Below are positions 26,952 through 35,980 of a stretch of 64,000 nucleotides of DNA, one piece after another. Both the position numbers and the translations under genes were made by a program. Every line of letters starts with the position of its first letter. Within the stretch, counting starts at the first letter, position 1. Under the pieces are notes generated by a model. It made no database searches and was not told the origin of the DNA. It worked only from the letters and a program-made list of their open reading frames with translations. The DNA comes from Rhodococcus pseudokoreensis (GTDB lineage Bacteria > Actinomycetota > Actinomycetes > Mycobacteriales > Mycobacteriaceae), in the NCBI RefSeq assembly GCF_017068395.1, contig NZ_CP070614.1, positions 372,001 through 436,000 of the forward strand, in the 5' to 3' direction.

Positions 26952-28131
26952 GGATGTTTCGGTAATTGAGTGAGTGCCGATCATAGGGAAAGTCCGGTGT
27001 GGTCGAGGAAGCTGTGGCACAGGTCGTAGCTCGTGCCGATCCGGGTCAGCCCGGACTCGGTCGCGATGCGGACCTCGTCGAGGATATCGGGGCACAGGTT
27101 GGCCAGTTCGGTGGATTTCACATTGCCCCAGACCTGTTCGATCGGATTGAGCTCCGGCGCATAAGCCGGCAGGCGTTCGACGTGGAGCCAGTCGCGTTGA
27201 GTGGCCAGCCACGCGGTCATCGCTCGGGACCGGTGGGCCATGAGCCCGTCCCAGATCACGATGACCTTCTCGCCGGCGAAGTGGGTGCGTAGTTCGGTGA
27301 GGAAGTCAATGAGCTTGTCGGTGTTGTATGCGCCGTCGGTCATGGAGAACACGAACGCGCTGCGACTGCGGTCGGGTCGATAGGCCAGGACTCCAGCCAT
27401 GGACATGCGCTTCCAGGAGAATCGGTGATGCAGAACCGGTGTCACGCCTTTCGGCGCCCAGGTTGCGCGGACCACCGGGAGCAGCGACACACCGCTTTCG
27501 TCCTGGAAGCAGATCCACGCACCTCGGCGCCGCGCTATTTTTTTATCCGCGGCCACTCGTTCTCGCGCCAGGCGACGATGGCGTCCTCGTCGCGTTCGAC
27601 TGCCCGACGTGCGGGACGCTGCCGGCTCCAGCCCAGCCGGGTCCGCAGGATCGTCCAGGTCTGGGTGGGTCCGTAGGTCACGCCGGTGAGCCGCTCGATC
27701 ACGATCGCGACCCGGCCCAGGGTCCACACTCCGGTCGCGAAGCCGTGAGCCTGGGGTCCTTTGAGTAATTCCTCTCGGATCGCGGCGATCTGGGCGTCAT
27801 CGAGCCGGGGCCGGCGTCCCGCGCGACCGGCACCTTCCAACGCCTCGTTGCCCCCTTCGATCCACTGTCGATGCCAGCGTGAGGCGGTCTGCTGGGAGAC
27901 CTCCAACTCGACCGCGACATCGATCTGTCGTTGTCCTGCGGCAAACATCTCCGCCGCCCGCATCCGCCGGTCACGCAACGCATCGAGATCACGGCGACCG
28001 CCGCGCTGCTTGACTTTCCGGGCATCCGAGCTCTCGCCCGAACCGGTTTCCTTCCCTGCCATTCATCAATGATCAAGCAGCACGGTGCGAATCACGCGCA
28101 ACGACACACCCTATTACCGAAACATCTTTAA
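26948..28131 (-). mobile_element. IS630-family element, copy 2 of a tandem pair
   Basis: Repeats copy 1 with a period of 1180 bp and no difference that I could see. It ends ATTACCGAAACATCTTTAA at 28131. The shared TTAA between copies indicates insertion of one copy into the TA at the tip of the other. Confidence 0.9.
26981..28062 (-). CDS. IS630-family transposase, copy 2
   Basis: The protein sequence matches the transposase of copy 1 in both frames (first frame 28062-27535, second frame from the A7 run near 27540 to 26981). It has the same DDE residues and A7 frameshift signal. Because the pair is apparently identical, the duplication must be recent or subject to gene conversion. Confidence 0.85.
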
Positions 28132-28220
28132 TAGATTCCCGCTGCTGCGTGGCGGTGGTCGACGCACGGCCCCAGCGGGTGAAACTCGAGCGCCTGTAAG
28201 AAACGTCGACGCAAATATTA

Positions 28221-28249
28221 TTGACGACCGACGAGTAGGTAGATTACAT
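28221..28249 (+). promoter_or_regulatory. candidate promoter of the upper-pathway operon
   Basis: TTGACG at 28221-28226, a 17-base spacer, and TTACAT at 28244-28249. The predicted start of transcription falls at about 28256-28258, coinciding with an ATG. About 300 bases of leader then separate it from the aldehyde dehydrogenase gene. Read by eye only. Confidence 0.35.
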
Positions 28250-28257
28250 TCTGTGCC

Positions 28258-28347
28258 ATGAATCACATGACTGGCGGTGGAGGTGGTGCGGCGGCGTGCC
28301 CGGTGCCGACTCCGCGGGCGGCGTTCCCGGTGCGGACGTCGCGGTGA
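28258..28347 (+). CDS. possible leaderless 29-residue peptide
   Basis: ATG 28258 to TGA 28347 encodes MNHMTGGGGGAAACPVPTPR followed by AAFPVRTSR. It starts where transcription from the candidate promoter would begin, so it could be a leaderless upstream peptide, which is common in actinomycetes. Gly/Ala/Pro-rich composition gives little support for a folded product. It may be a regulatory leader or a chance frame. Confidence 0.25.
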   Translation: MNHMTGGGGGAAACPVPTPRAAFPVRTSR

Positions 28348-28562
28348 GTCCTTCGGAATGTGTGATCGTCAGCGAGGTGGTCGTACGGAGAGCAGCGACC
28401 CGGTGCTTCGCTGACGGGCGCCGCAATTGTCTCCGCTGTTGCAGAGCACACCGGACTCTCACAGACCCCAATTAAGCCTGCTGTCAGTAGTGAATATCTC
28501 AGCATCTCACCGCTTTGCGCGCGGTGCCGTCGACCAACATCCAATACATCACGAGGAGCGGC

Positions 28563-30005
28563 ATGATCAGCTACACGTCTTTGTTTATCGGTGGCCAGTG
28601 GGTAGCGCCGTCCACAGCGGCGACCATCTCCGTCACCTCGGCGAGCACCGAGGAAGTCATCGGCGTCGTTCCTGAGGGTGCGCCCGCGGATGCGGACGCC
28701 GCGGTGGCTGCGGCGCGGCGGGCGTTCGACGACCCGACGGGGTGGGCTTCACTCGAGCCCTCGCGCCGCGCCGAGACTCTCGAAAAGTTGGCTGCCGCGA
28801 TCGGTGAGAGTTCCGAAGACATCGTGCGGTTGGTCAGCGAGCAGAACGGTATGCCGATTTCCACCGCGCGCACCGTTGAAGGCGGGTTCCCGGGGGCGCT
28901 TCTCCGCCTGTATGCGGGGATGGTCCGTGACCAGCAGCTCGAGGAGGAGCGCCCCGGTATGTTCGGTGGCCATGTCGTCGTTCGGCGTCAGCCGGTCGGT
29001 GTGGTTGCCGCGATCGTGCCGTGGAATTTTCCTCAGACGTTGCTCTTCTCGAAGCTCGCGCCGGCATTAGCGGCAGGGTGCACCGTCGTTATCAAGCCCT
29101 CTCCGGAGACCGTTCTCGATGTGTTCCGGCTCGCGGAGCTGCTGGAGCAGGCAGGTTTGCCCCACGGGGTGGTGAACATCGTCCCCGGTGGCCGTGAACT
29201 CGGGGCGTATCTCGTCGAGCATCCGGGCGTGGACAAGGTTGCGTTCACGGGTTCGACGCCTGCCGGGCGGAGCATCGCTGAGGCCTGTGGGCGCCTACTG
29301 CGCCCTGTCACTCTGGAGCTCGGTGGCAAGTCGGCCGCAATCGTGCTCGATGACGCCGAGTTGGTGAGCAGCGCTCAGGATCTGTTCGGTGCCACGTTGC
29401 TCAACAACGGCCAGACCTGCTTCGTCGGCACCCGCATTCTGGCGCCGCGGTCACGTTACGACGAGGTCGTGGATGTGTTCACCGCGATGGCGGCCAGTGC
29501 TGTTGTCGGTGATGCGCTGGACGAGGCGACCATGGTCGGTCCCATGGCCAGCAGCACGCATCGGGACCGTGTCGAGGGCTACATCGCCCAAGGCAAGTCG
29601 GAAGGCGCTCGTCTGACAACTGGTGGAGGTCGACCTGAACGCGATCGTGGCTGGTTCGTGCAACCGACCATCTTCGCCGATGTCGACAATTCCGCAACGA
29701 TCGCCCGTGAGGAGATCTTCGGTCCGGTGTTGTCGATCATCCCGTACGGCGACATCGACGACGCGGTGCACATCGCGAATGACTCCGGTTACGGGCTAGG
29801 CGGGACCGTGTGGTCTCAGGATCTCGAGCACGCTGGAGCTGTCGCCCGACGAGTGCAGACCGGCACGGTCGGGATCAACCACTACATTCCCGATCCTGCT
29901 GCGCCGTTCGGTGGAGTCAAGGGGAGTGGCTTGGGTCGCGAGTTCGGACCCGAGGGCCTCGCCAATTATCAACAGCAGCAGTCCATTTACTTTCCACCTG
30001 TGTAG
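28563..30005 (+). CDS. NAD(P)-dependent aldehyde dehydrogenase
   Basis: 480 residues from ATG 28563 behind GAGGAG; the upstream extension in the same frame has no ribosome binding site. Catalytic residues of the ALDH family are present: N155 in VPWNFPQ, K near 178 in VVIKPSPET, E252 in LELGGKSA and nucleophile C286 in NNGQTCFVG; EIFGPVLS lies at the usual distance. It probably oxidises the aromatic aldehyde formed by the adjacent alcohol dehydrogenase to the carboxylate, equivalent to XylC/CymC. It is the first gene of the block ALDH, alcohol dehydrogenase, hydroxylase, reductase. A C-terminal remnant of a second copy survives at 62.1 kb. Confidence 0.92.
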   Translation: MISYTSLFIGGQWVAPSTAATISVTSASTEEVIGVVPEGAPADADAAVAAARRAFDDPTGWASLEPSRRAETLEKLAAAIGESSEDIVRLVSEQNGMPISTARTVEGGFPGALLRLYAGMVRDQQLEEERPGMFGGHVVVRRQPVGVVAAIVPWNFPQTLLFSKLAPALAAGCTVVIKPSPETVLDVFRLAELLEQAGLPHGVVNIVPGGRELGAYLVEHPGVDKVAFTGSTPAGRSIAEACGRLLRPVTLELGGKSAAIVLDDAELVSSAQDLFGATLLNNGQTCFVGTRILAPRSRYDEVVDVFTAMAASAVVGDALDEATMVGPMASSTHRDRVEGYIAQGKSEGARLTTGGGRPERDRGWFVQPTIFADVDNSATIAREEIFGPVLSIIPYGDIDDAVHIANDSGYGLGGTVWSQDLEHAGAVARRVQTGTVGINHYIPDPAAPFGGVKGSGLGREFGPEGLANYQQQQSIYFPPV

Positions 30006-30073
30006 TTCATCACCTCCAGCCCACATCACATGTTCAGCCCCACCCGTCGAGCCACCGCACAGAGGAGACAACG

Positions 30074-31183
30074 ATGAAGACCCGCGCAGCCGTTCTGTGG
30101 GACCGCGAAAAGGATTGGACCGTCGAAGAGATCGAGCTGGACCCACCGAAGGCCGGCGAGGTCTTGGTGAAAATGGGTGGCAGTGGACTCTGCCACTCGG
30201 ACGAACACATTCGTTCCGGGGACCTGCCCTGGCCCCTTCCGATGATCGGCGGCCATGAGGGCGCCGGCACGATCGAGGAAGTCGGCCCCGGGGTCGACTG
30301 GCTCGAGCCCGGTGATCGGGTGATCTTCGGCTTCATCCCGGCATGCGGGCGGTGCAGTGCGTGTTCGCGCGGCATGCAGAACCTGTGCGAGCTGGGAATG
30401 TATCTCGGTACCGGGACCCAGGTTTCCGATCACACCGCGCGTCATCACGCACGCGGCCAGGATCTCGGCCTGATGTGTCTGCTCGGGACCTTCGCCGAGC
30501 ACACGGTGGTGAGCGAGGCCAATTGCATCAAGATCGACGAGGACATTGCGTTGGACACCGCATGTTTGCTGGGCTGCGGTGTGATCACCGGGTGGGGGTC
30601 TGCGGTGAACACTGGTGAAGCGAGCGCGGGGGACACCGTGGTGGTGGTGGGTGCGGGCGGTATCGGCATCAACGCCGTCCAGGGCGCGGCTCTCGCGGGT
30701 GCGGAGTACCTGGTGGCCGTCGATCCTGTGGAGTTCAAACGTACGAAGGCCATCGAGTTCGGGGCGACTCATGCTGTGGCGACGAGCGAGGAGGCCACGG
30801 AACTGGTGAAGGACCTCACACGCGGACTGATGGCCGACGTCATCGTCAACACCATGGGCGTCGGAACCGGAGACCAGATCGGTCTGAGCCTGGCCATGGC
30901 AGGCAAGCGTGGGCGCGTCGTGGTGACCAACCTGCACCCCACTACCGAGACTCAGGTCAACCTGAGTGCCCTCGACCTTGTCCTGTACGAGAAGCAGCTC
31001 CGCGGTTCGGTGTTCGGTTCCGCGAATCCTCGAGTCGATATTCCGCGGTTCCTGGATTTGTATCGCAACGGCAAGCTCAAGCTCGATGAGCTTGTCACCA
31101 AGCGGTACACCCTGGACGAGGTGAACATTGGTTACGACGACATGCTCGAGGGTCGCACGATGCGGGGAGTCATCTCCTTCTAA
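30074..31183 (+). CDS. NDMA-dependent (mycofactocin-type) alcohol dehydrogenase
   Basis: 369-residue zinc-dependent medium-chain dehydrogenase. Catalytic zinc ligands C40 and H61-E62 (SGLCHSDEH, GGHEGAG) and structural zinc C91-x2-C94-x2-C97-x7-C105. Rossmann motif GAGGIGINAVQGA. The N-terminus MKTRAAVLWDREKDWTVEEIEL and the FGSANPRVDIPRFLDLY tail match the NDMA-dependent ADH group whose tightly bound NAD is recycled by mycofactocin. It probably oxidises the benzylic alcohol made by the downstream hydroxylase (CymB/XylB role). Start ATG 30074 follows AGAGGAG. A very similar gene lies at 62236-63345. Confidence 0.92.
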   Translation: MKTRAAVLWDREKDWTVEEIELDPPKAGEVLVKMGGSGLCHSDEHIRSGDLPWPLPMIGGHEGAGTIEEVGPGVDWLEPGDRVIFGFIPACGRCSACSRGMQNLCELGMYLGTGTQVSDHTARHHARGQDLGLMCLLGTFAEHTVVSEANCIKIDEDIALDTACLLGCGVITGWGSAVNTGEASAGDTVVVVGAGGIGINAVQGAALAGAEYLVAVDPVEFKRTKAIEFGATHAVATSEEATELVKDLTRGLMADVIVNTMGVGTGDQIGLSLAMAGKRGRVVVTNLHPTTETQVNLSALDLVLYEKQLRGSVFGSANPRVDIPRFLDLYRNGKLKLDELVTKRYTLDEVNIGYDDMLEGRTMRGVISF

Positions 31184-31216
31184 CCCGAATCCTTCTGAAA
31201 AGGATGAGTCACTCTG

Positions 31217-32374
31217 ATGGACATTTTGAGATATTACAGCGTCAACCTACTCGTCGGTGTCGCCATTCTCGGCCTTGCGCTGGGGGGCCAATGGGCGTGG
31301 CTGGGCATCGCGGTCTTCCCGGTGCTACTGGCGCTCGATGTGACACTTCCCCCTGACCTGAAGCTACGGAAGGTACGGAAGGGGGCGGTCATGGACATCC
31401 CGCTCTTCCTGCACGTGCCCCTCATGCTGGTGTTGTGGGGGCTTTTCCTGTACCGCCTCGGCACGTGGCACTCAGGTGGTGACGTCAGCACGGCCGACGT
31501 CGTTGCCATGACGGCATCGGTCGCGTGGATCGGCGTGCTTCCCAATTTGCCGATCAACCACGAATTGATGCACCGTCGGCACTGGTTCCCAGTTGCTCTC
31601 TCGAAGCTCTTGGGGACCTTCTACCTGGACCCCAACCGGGATGTCGGGCATAAGCTCACGCATCATCTCGACCTGTGCACACCGGCAGACAGCGACACGC
31701 CGTACCGCGGCCAGACCATGTACTCGTTTGTATGGCAATCGACGTACGGTGCGTACAAGGACGGGGCTGTGACGAGCCTTCGTTCGCTGCGAAAGCGGGA
31801 CATGAGCGTATTCCATTACAAGAACGCTCTCTACGTGGAGTTCGGACTGATGTTCGGGCTTCTTGCGTTGTCATTCCTCGCAGCCGGCTGGCACGGAGTA
31901 GGCGTAGTCCTGATCGCGTTGGTTGCCGCAAAGCTGATCTTCGAGGGCCTGAACTACCTGCAGCACTATGGGCTCGTCCGAGTCCCAGGGTCGCCGATCA
32001 AGCTCCATCACGCCTGGAACCATCTTGGAGCGGTGACTCGTCCGGTCGCGGTGGAGATCACCAACCACATCAATCATCACTTCGACAGCCGACACAAGTT
32101 CTTCGAGCTCAAACCTCGAGTTGACGCTCCGCAGATGCCGAGTGTCTTCCTCTGCTACGTCTACGCGTTCGTCCCTCCCCTGTGGTTCGCCAAGATCGCC
32201 AAGCCCAAGTTGCAGGAGTGGGACGAGACATTCGCCTCCCCGGCCGAACAGAAACTGGCGATGGACGCGAATCGGCGAGCGGGTTGGCCGGAGTGGATCT
32301 CAGGGGTTCGAGATGTCCACGTCGAGACTTCGAGCCGAGGGAATCGTAATGACTTGGGAGTTCGAGCCGGCTGA
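31217..32374 (+). CDS. XylM/CymA-like membrane-bound methyl hydroxylase
   Basis: A 385-residue integral-membrane diiron monooxygenase of the AlkB/XylM group. Hydrophobic segments at about residues 10-42 and 62-80, a pair around 95-112, and 215-250. Histidine boxes: H115-ELMH-RRH, H145-KLTHH, NYLQHYG, HAWNH and NHINHHFDSRHK. XylM and CymAa hydroxylate aromatic methyl groups. The next gene encodes an XylA-like reductase, and the two previous genes encode the alcohol and aldehyde dehydrogenases needed afterwards, so a role on toluene-, xylene- or p-cymene-type substrates is likely. The last 25 residues differ from the intact paralogue at 52668-53801, suggesting a frame change near the 3' end. 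Confidence 0.9.
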   Translation: MDILRYYSVNLLVGVAILGLALGGQWAWLGIAVFPVLLALDVTLPPDLKLRKVRKGAVMDIPLFLHVPLMLVLWGLFLYRLGTWHSGGDVSTADVVAMTASVAWIGVLPNLPINHELMHRRHWFPVALSKLLGTFYLDPNRDVGHKLTHHLDLCTPADSDTPYRGQTMYSFVWQSTYGAYKDGAVTSLRSLRKRDMSVFHYKNALYVEFGLMFGLLALSFLAAGWHGVGVVLIALVAAKLIFEGLNYLQHYGLVRVPGSPIKLHHAWNHLGAVTRPVAVEITNHINHHFDSRHKFFELKPRVDAPQMPSVFLCYVYAFVPPLWFAKIAKPKLQEWDETFASPAEQKLAMDANRRAGWPEWISGVRDVHVETSSRGNRNDLGVRAG

Positions 32375-32490
32375 GCCGTTCTACGGCACCCGATCGCCAT
32401 TCCTCATTGTGAGTGAAGCCGCGTAAATCCGCGTGGCCCACCTACCGTGAGGAGGGTGACGCCTCACCAACCTGAAAGATGGAGAAGCAC

Positions 32491-33564
32491 ATGGCACGCC
32501 TCTTTGGCCGTGGCCGCGCGGCAGCAGAGCCGCGCACTGTCACGATTGCTCAGACGGGGAAGGTGTTCGACGCGCCAGGCAAGGATTCGGTCCTGAACGA
32601 AGCTCTGGCAGCCGGTATTCCCTTCCCCCACAGCTGCACCGTGGGCACATGCGGGACCTGCAAGTCGAAGCTCATCAGCGGCAAGGTCAGAGAGATCATG
32701 GACTCCGCGATAGCATTGACCTCCGAAGAACTGCGCGACGGCTACATACTGGCGTGTCAAAGCATCGCGCGAAAGTCGCTCGAAATCGGCGTTGTCGGCT
32801 TGAGTGACATGCCCGACCACATGTTGACGCATGCTCAGGGCAAAATCTCGACACAGCGCGCCCTAACGCACGACATCATCGAAATTTGCCTGACACTCGA
32901 TACTCCGCTGGAGTATTCGGCAGGACAGTACGCAGAACTACGACTGGCTGATGTCAACGGTCCACGTTCCTACTCCTTCGCCGACGCACCCTCGAACATC
33001 GATCGCCGGAGGGCTACTTTCTTCGTGCGCCACGTACCGGGCGGTGAGTTCACGGACTGGTTGTTCTCCGCGGACAGGGTGGGAACAGACGTCAGCGTGG
33101 CTGGTCCCTTTGGCGACCTCTGGCTCCGTCCATCAGAATTGCCGATCTTGTGCGTCGCCGGCGGAAGCGGACTGGCCCCGATCAAGGCACTGCTCGAAGA
33201 GGCCAATCGGCAAGGTTGCAGCCGCCAGGCGGTCTTCTTGTTCGGCGCGCGGGAACAGCAGGATCTGTACTGCTTGATGGAGGCAAATGCGATCAGCGAA
33301 TCCTGGTCTGGTTCCTTCGCCTTTCATCCAGTGCTCTCGCAGGAGCCACCAAATTCTGCCTGGACTGGTGAACGAGGCTTGGTTACGAACGCCCTTTCGC
33401 GGTTGCCCGAAGAGTTCTTGCAATCGTGCGAGGTCTACGCGTGTGGCCCCCCCGTCATGGTCAACGCTTTGGAAGATGCTCTGCGAGAGGTGCGTACTGG
33501 CTCGCAGTACTTCCACGCAGATCGCTTCGTGACCCGCATTCCAGGTGCGGCACAGTCTGTCTGA
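32491..33564 (+). CDS. XylA/CymAb-like reductase (2Fe-2S, FAD, NADH)
   Basis: 357 residues from ATG 32491 (GGAG 8 bases upstream). N-terminal plant-type ferredoxin with C49-x4-C54-x2-C57 and C89 (SCTVGTCGTCKSKL, YILACQS), then an FAD domain (EYSAGQYAEL, RSYSFADAP) and an NAD domain (CVAGGSGLAPIKALLEEA, YACGPPVM). This order is that of XylA, the electron donor to XylM. It is the fourth gene of the upper-pathway block. The copy at 60926 differs at the flavin- and NAD-binding glycines, so this copy is more likely to be the working one. Confidence 0.92.
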   Translation: MARLFGRGRAAAEPRTVTIAQTGKVFDAPGKDSVLNEALAAGIPFPHSCTVGTCGTCKSKLISGKVREIMDSAIALTSEELRDGYILACQSIARKSLEIGVVGLSDMPDHMLTHAQGKISTQRALTHDIIEICLTLDTPLEYSAGQYAELRLADVNGPRSYSFADAPSNIDRRRATFFVRHVPGGEFTDWLFSADRVGTDVSVAGPFGDLWLRPSELPILCVAGGSGLAPIKALLEEANRQGCSRQAVFLFGAREQQDLYCLMEANAISESWSGSFAFHPVLSQEPPNSAWTGERGLVTNALSRLPEEFLQSCEVYACGPPVMVNALEDALREVRTGSQYFHADRFVTRIPGAAQSV

Positions 33565-34341
33565 GGTCGGGGAGGACCGGCCCTGACAAAGGTTCGGTGT
33601 TGCCTCGGTAGTGCAGGCCGCTTCGGTTCTGGTCCAAACGGATTGATATTGGGATTTCGCCAGGCACCAACCGGCTAGGGCGATGCCTATAGGGTGTTGG
33701 TCCGTTGCGGAAGTCGACCGCGTACCCCTGAGGTCGAATCGTCGCGCCCAGGCAGGCGATTGGGCGGCAGCGACGGTGCACCGACCGGGCCGCGGTAATG
33801 AGCCGCTCGCCGATCGCCTGGAAGCCTCCGCGTCGCAGATGTCAGCTCTCATCGCCTCCGAGAAAGGTTCCCCAGTTGCAGCGACACGGATACGCAGCAA
33901 CGTACGCGGCCGCCATGCTGCGATGGTTTACTACCCTGAGCAGCTCCCGGTGTGGCACTGATTCTCGTCGGCGGTGTCGGGATGTCCGCCCGATAGCCAA
34001 CCTCCACAACCCGCCCCACCCTCGGGAGAGGATCCTGGCGCATGTTTGACGAAGCCCACACAGCTTCGGATAACGAAATTGTCCTACCCCTTAATTGTGA
34101 TCTCGTTGTCATCGTCAACTGAACAGCGACACTTCAGCGAAATACACAGGGGCAAAGGTGATTGCACGTGTCGTGAAGGGTTCTGGTGGTGGCCGACACA
34201 TCAACAAAAGTCTTGCCCGAAGTGATCGATCGGCGGGCTCCGGGCGAGTCGTGTCCATTGGAGAGGGCCGGATCACGATCCGCTAAGTACGAAAAGCACA
34301 CATCCAAGCGCTGGTTCAAAAAGGAAATGGAGATCGAATAG
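33565..34341. other. long intergenic region, no recognisable gene
   Basis: About 780 bases with only short, unconvincing frames. The local composition changes toward lower GC near 34.1-34.3 kb. It presumably carries the promoter of the SCP2/membrane-protein operon; GGAGAT just before 34342 is its ribosome binding site. I found no clear operator. Confidence 0.5.
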
Positions 34342-34755
34342 ATGACCGACAAGTTGAAGTTGTTTTCGCAGGAGTGGTGTGACGCTGCACTCGAAGGGGT
34401 CAACGCGAACGTCGCGGTGTACGCGGGTTTCAAGGACCCTGCCACGTTCACCAACAAGATGGAGTTCGGAGTGATCGGCCGGGACGACGTGGCCTGCCAT
34501 CTCGAATTCAAAGAGGGCAAGGTCGTCTCGTTTACGCCACGGACGTTCGACGAGAGTGAGCTGTGGCTGATCATCAACGGCAGCCTCGAGACCTGGCAGG
34601 CCGCCGCCGCGGGTAAGGAAGAAGGCGGAAAGCTACTGATGAAGGGGCAGATCAAGTTCGTCAAGGGGCCGATGTCCGCGGCGATCGAGAACGCGGGAGC
34701 ACTCAACAACTTCCTGCTCACCTGGGGTCAGGTCCCCACCGACTGGGACGTCTGA
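34342..34755 (+). CDS. SCP2-like sterol/lipid-binding protein
   Basis: A 137-residue single-domain protein resembling the SCP-2 sterol-transfer fold: an N-terminal helix (LFSQEWCDAALEGVNANVAVYAG), alternating beta strands (MEFGVIGRDDVACHLEFKEGKVVSFTPRTFDESELWLIING) and a C-terminal helix after LLMKGQIKFVKGPM. There is no signal peptide, so it is cytoplasmic. SCP2 domains bind hydrophobic ligands. It heads an operon of seven genes with five membrane-anchored proteins, suggesting that it receives or presents a hydrophobic substrate. The ligand is unknown. Confidence 0.75.
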   Translation: MTDKLKLFSQEWCDAALEGVNANVAVYAGFKDPATFTNKMEFGVIGRDDVACHLEFKEGKVVSFTPRTFDESELWLIINGSLETWQAAAAGKEEGGKLLMKGQIKFVKGPMSAAIENAGALNNFLLTWGQVPTDWDV

Positions 34756-34864
34756 TCCCACGAAACTCTCGCACGGGGCACGCGCCCGACCCCTCATCCG
34801 GGTGAGTCCTCCGTGCGAGACCGCACGAAACGCCGTCACCCCTGCTCTGAAAGGCCCACCCCCC

Positions 34865-35320
34865 ATGACCACTGTTGAATCCGGCACGTACCCCGTATCC
34901 GAGTACGACGGGCAGGAGGCGAATGGCGTCGCCAACATTGTCGGGATGCTGCTCGGGCAGAACCTCGAGAACTTTCCGTCGCGAATCAAGTTCGCACGCA
35001 AGATCGCTCGACCGGTCTCCATTATCAGCACGGACACCGATTCCGCGTGCACGATCGTGTTCGGCACCGACGAGGCGGTCGTCTACAACGATGTCGTCGG
35101 GAAACCAGCCGTGACCGTCATCGCCACCGTCGATCAGATCCTGGATGTATCACAGTTGCCGATGAAGGCCGGCGGGCTCATCCCGGTGGGCTTCTTCACC
35201 GGCCGGGGCATGACGGTCCTCGGTGCGATCCTCACACACAAGCTGGTCGTGAAGGGTCTGCTCACCCACACCGTGACCGCGCTGCGCACCATCGCGTTGG
35301 TCTCGGTGATCGAATCATGA
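34865..35320 (+). CDS. SCP2-like protein, second, divergent
   Basis: 151 residues. After a variable N-terminus the pattern VSIISTDTDSACTIVFGTDEAVVYNDVVGKPAVTVIATVDQILDV followed by THKLVVKGLLTHTVTALRTIALVSV is compatible with the strands and terminal helix of an SCP2-type fold, but similarity to the previous gene is low. No signal peptide. Its stop overlaps the start of the next gene (ATGA at 35317-35320), tying its synthesis to the first membrane protein. Confidence 0.6.
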   Translation: MTTVESGTYPVSEYDGQEANGVANIVGMLLGQNLENFPSRIKFARKIARPVSIISTDTDSACTIVFGTDEAVVYNDVVGKPAVTVIATVDQILDVSQLPMKAGGLIPVGFFTGRGMTVLGAILTHKLVVKGLLTHTVTALRTIALVSVIES

Positions 35321-35970
35321 CCTCGCTCTCGGGCCGCAGCCGCCCGGCCAGCCACGCCTACGATGACCAGGTGATGCAGGTCGAATTGCCCTATGCGGAC
35401 GACGACGTCGTGCAGGGCGGGGAACCGCCTCGGGCGTCGAAGGCCACGAACATCGTCAGGGGGTTGCTCCTGCTCGCCCTGATCCCGGTCTCGGTGTTCT
35501 ACCTGGGCCCGCGGATCTACAACCTGACCGCCACCCCCTACCGACTGGACCAGGCCGTGGTTTCCGCCGGCAACTACAACCCGGCGCTGGACAAGATCGT
35601 CGAGCACGAGAAGGTGACCCTGTCCGCGTTCGCGTCGCTGGAGAAGATGAAGACCGCGCTCGCGAGTGTTCTCGTCACCGATGCGACCGTCACCACCGAA
35701 CTCCATACCTTGACCGGTCAGATCAGCGGCGATGTGCAGGCAACGCTCGATCAGGCCGGCGCGAACGTGACCGATCTCATTGCCTCCCTTGACACTCTGA
35801 CCACGCACATCAACTCGTTGCAGCCTCCCGTCGACGGCGCCACCGCGGCCCTCGCGGCCGACAGCGCCACGTTGGGGGCCATCCTCGACGACGCCCGTTC
35901 GACGGCGGCGAAGGTGCACAACGCCCGGGTCTCCGCGGAGGAGTCCGCGAACGACCTGTCAGGAAAATAG
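35317..35970 (+). CDS. single-pass membrane protein with helical exported domain 1
   Basis: 217 residues, function unknown. A cytoplasmic N-terminus of about 45 residues (acidic, ending SKATNI), one transmembrane helix at about 47-66 (GLLLLALIPVSVFYLGPRIY), then about 150 residues predicted as long amphipathic helices rich in Ala, Thr, Leu and Asp (LEKMKTALASVLV, ELHTLTGQISGDVQATLDQAG, ATAALAADSATLGAILDDARSTAAKV). No catalytic motif, lipobox or sortase signal. It is the first of five consecutive genes with the same plan. The helical part resembles, in style only, the C-terminal needle helices of Mce proteins, but the MCE/MlaD beta domain is absent. Confidence 0.75.
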   Translation: MTSLSGRSRPASHAYDDQVMQVELPYADDDVVQGGEPPRASKATNIVRGLLLLALIPVSVFYLGPRIYNLTATPYRLDQAVVSAGNYNPALDKIVEHEKVTLSAFASLEKMKTALASVLVTDATVTTELHTLTGQISGDVQATLDQAGANVTDLIASLDTLTTHINSLQPPVDGATAALAADSATLGAILDDARSTAAKVHNARVSAEESANDLSGK

Positions 35971-35980
35971 GAGAAGTTCT

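Noticed and set aside
25768..28131. Composite transposon made of two IS630 copies
   Set aside because: The copies abut and share a TTAA; there is no cargo between them.
28258..28347. Mycofactocin precursor peptide
   Set aside because: It lacks the C-terminal Val-Tyr core needed for a mycofactocin precursor, and no radical-SAM maturase lies nearby.
31217..32374. Alkane 1-monooxygenase (AlkB) as the specific function
   Set aside because: The histidine boxes are shared, but the adjacent XylA-type reductase and the aromatic lower pathway favour an XylM/CymA role; typical AlkB partners (rubredoxins) are absent.
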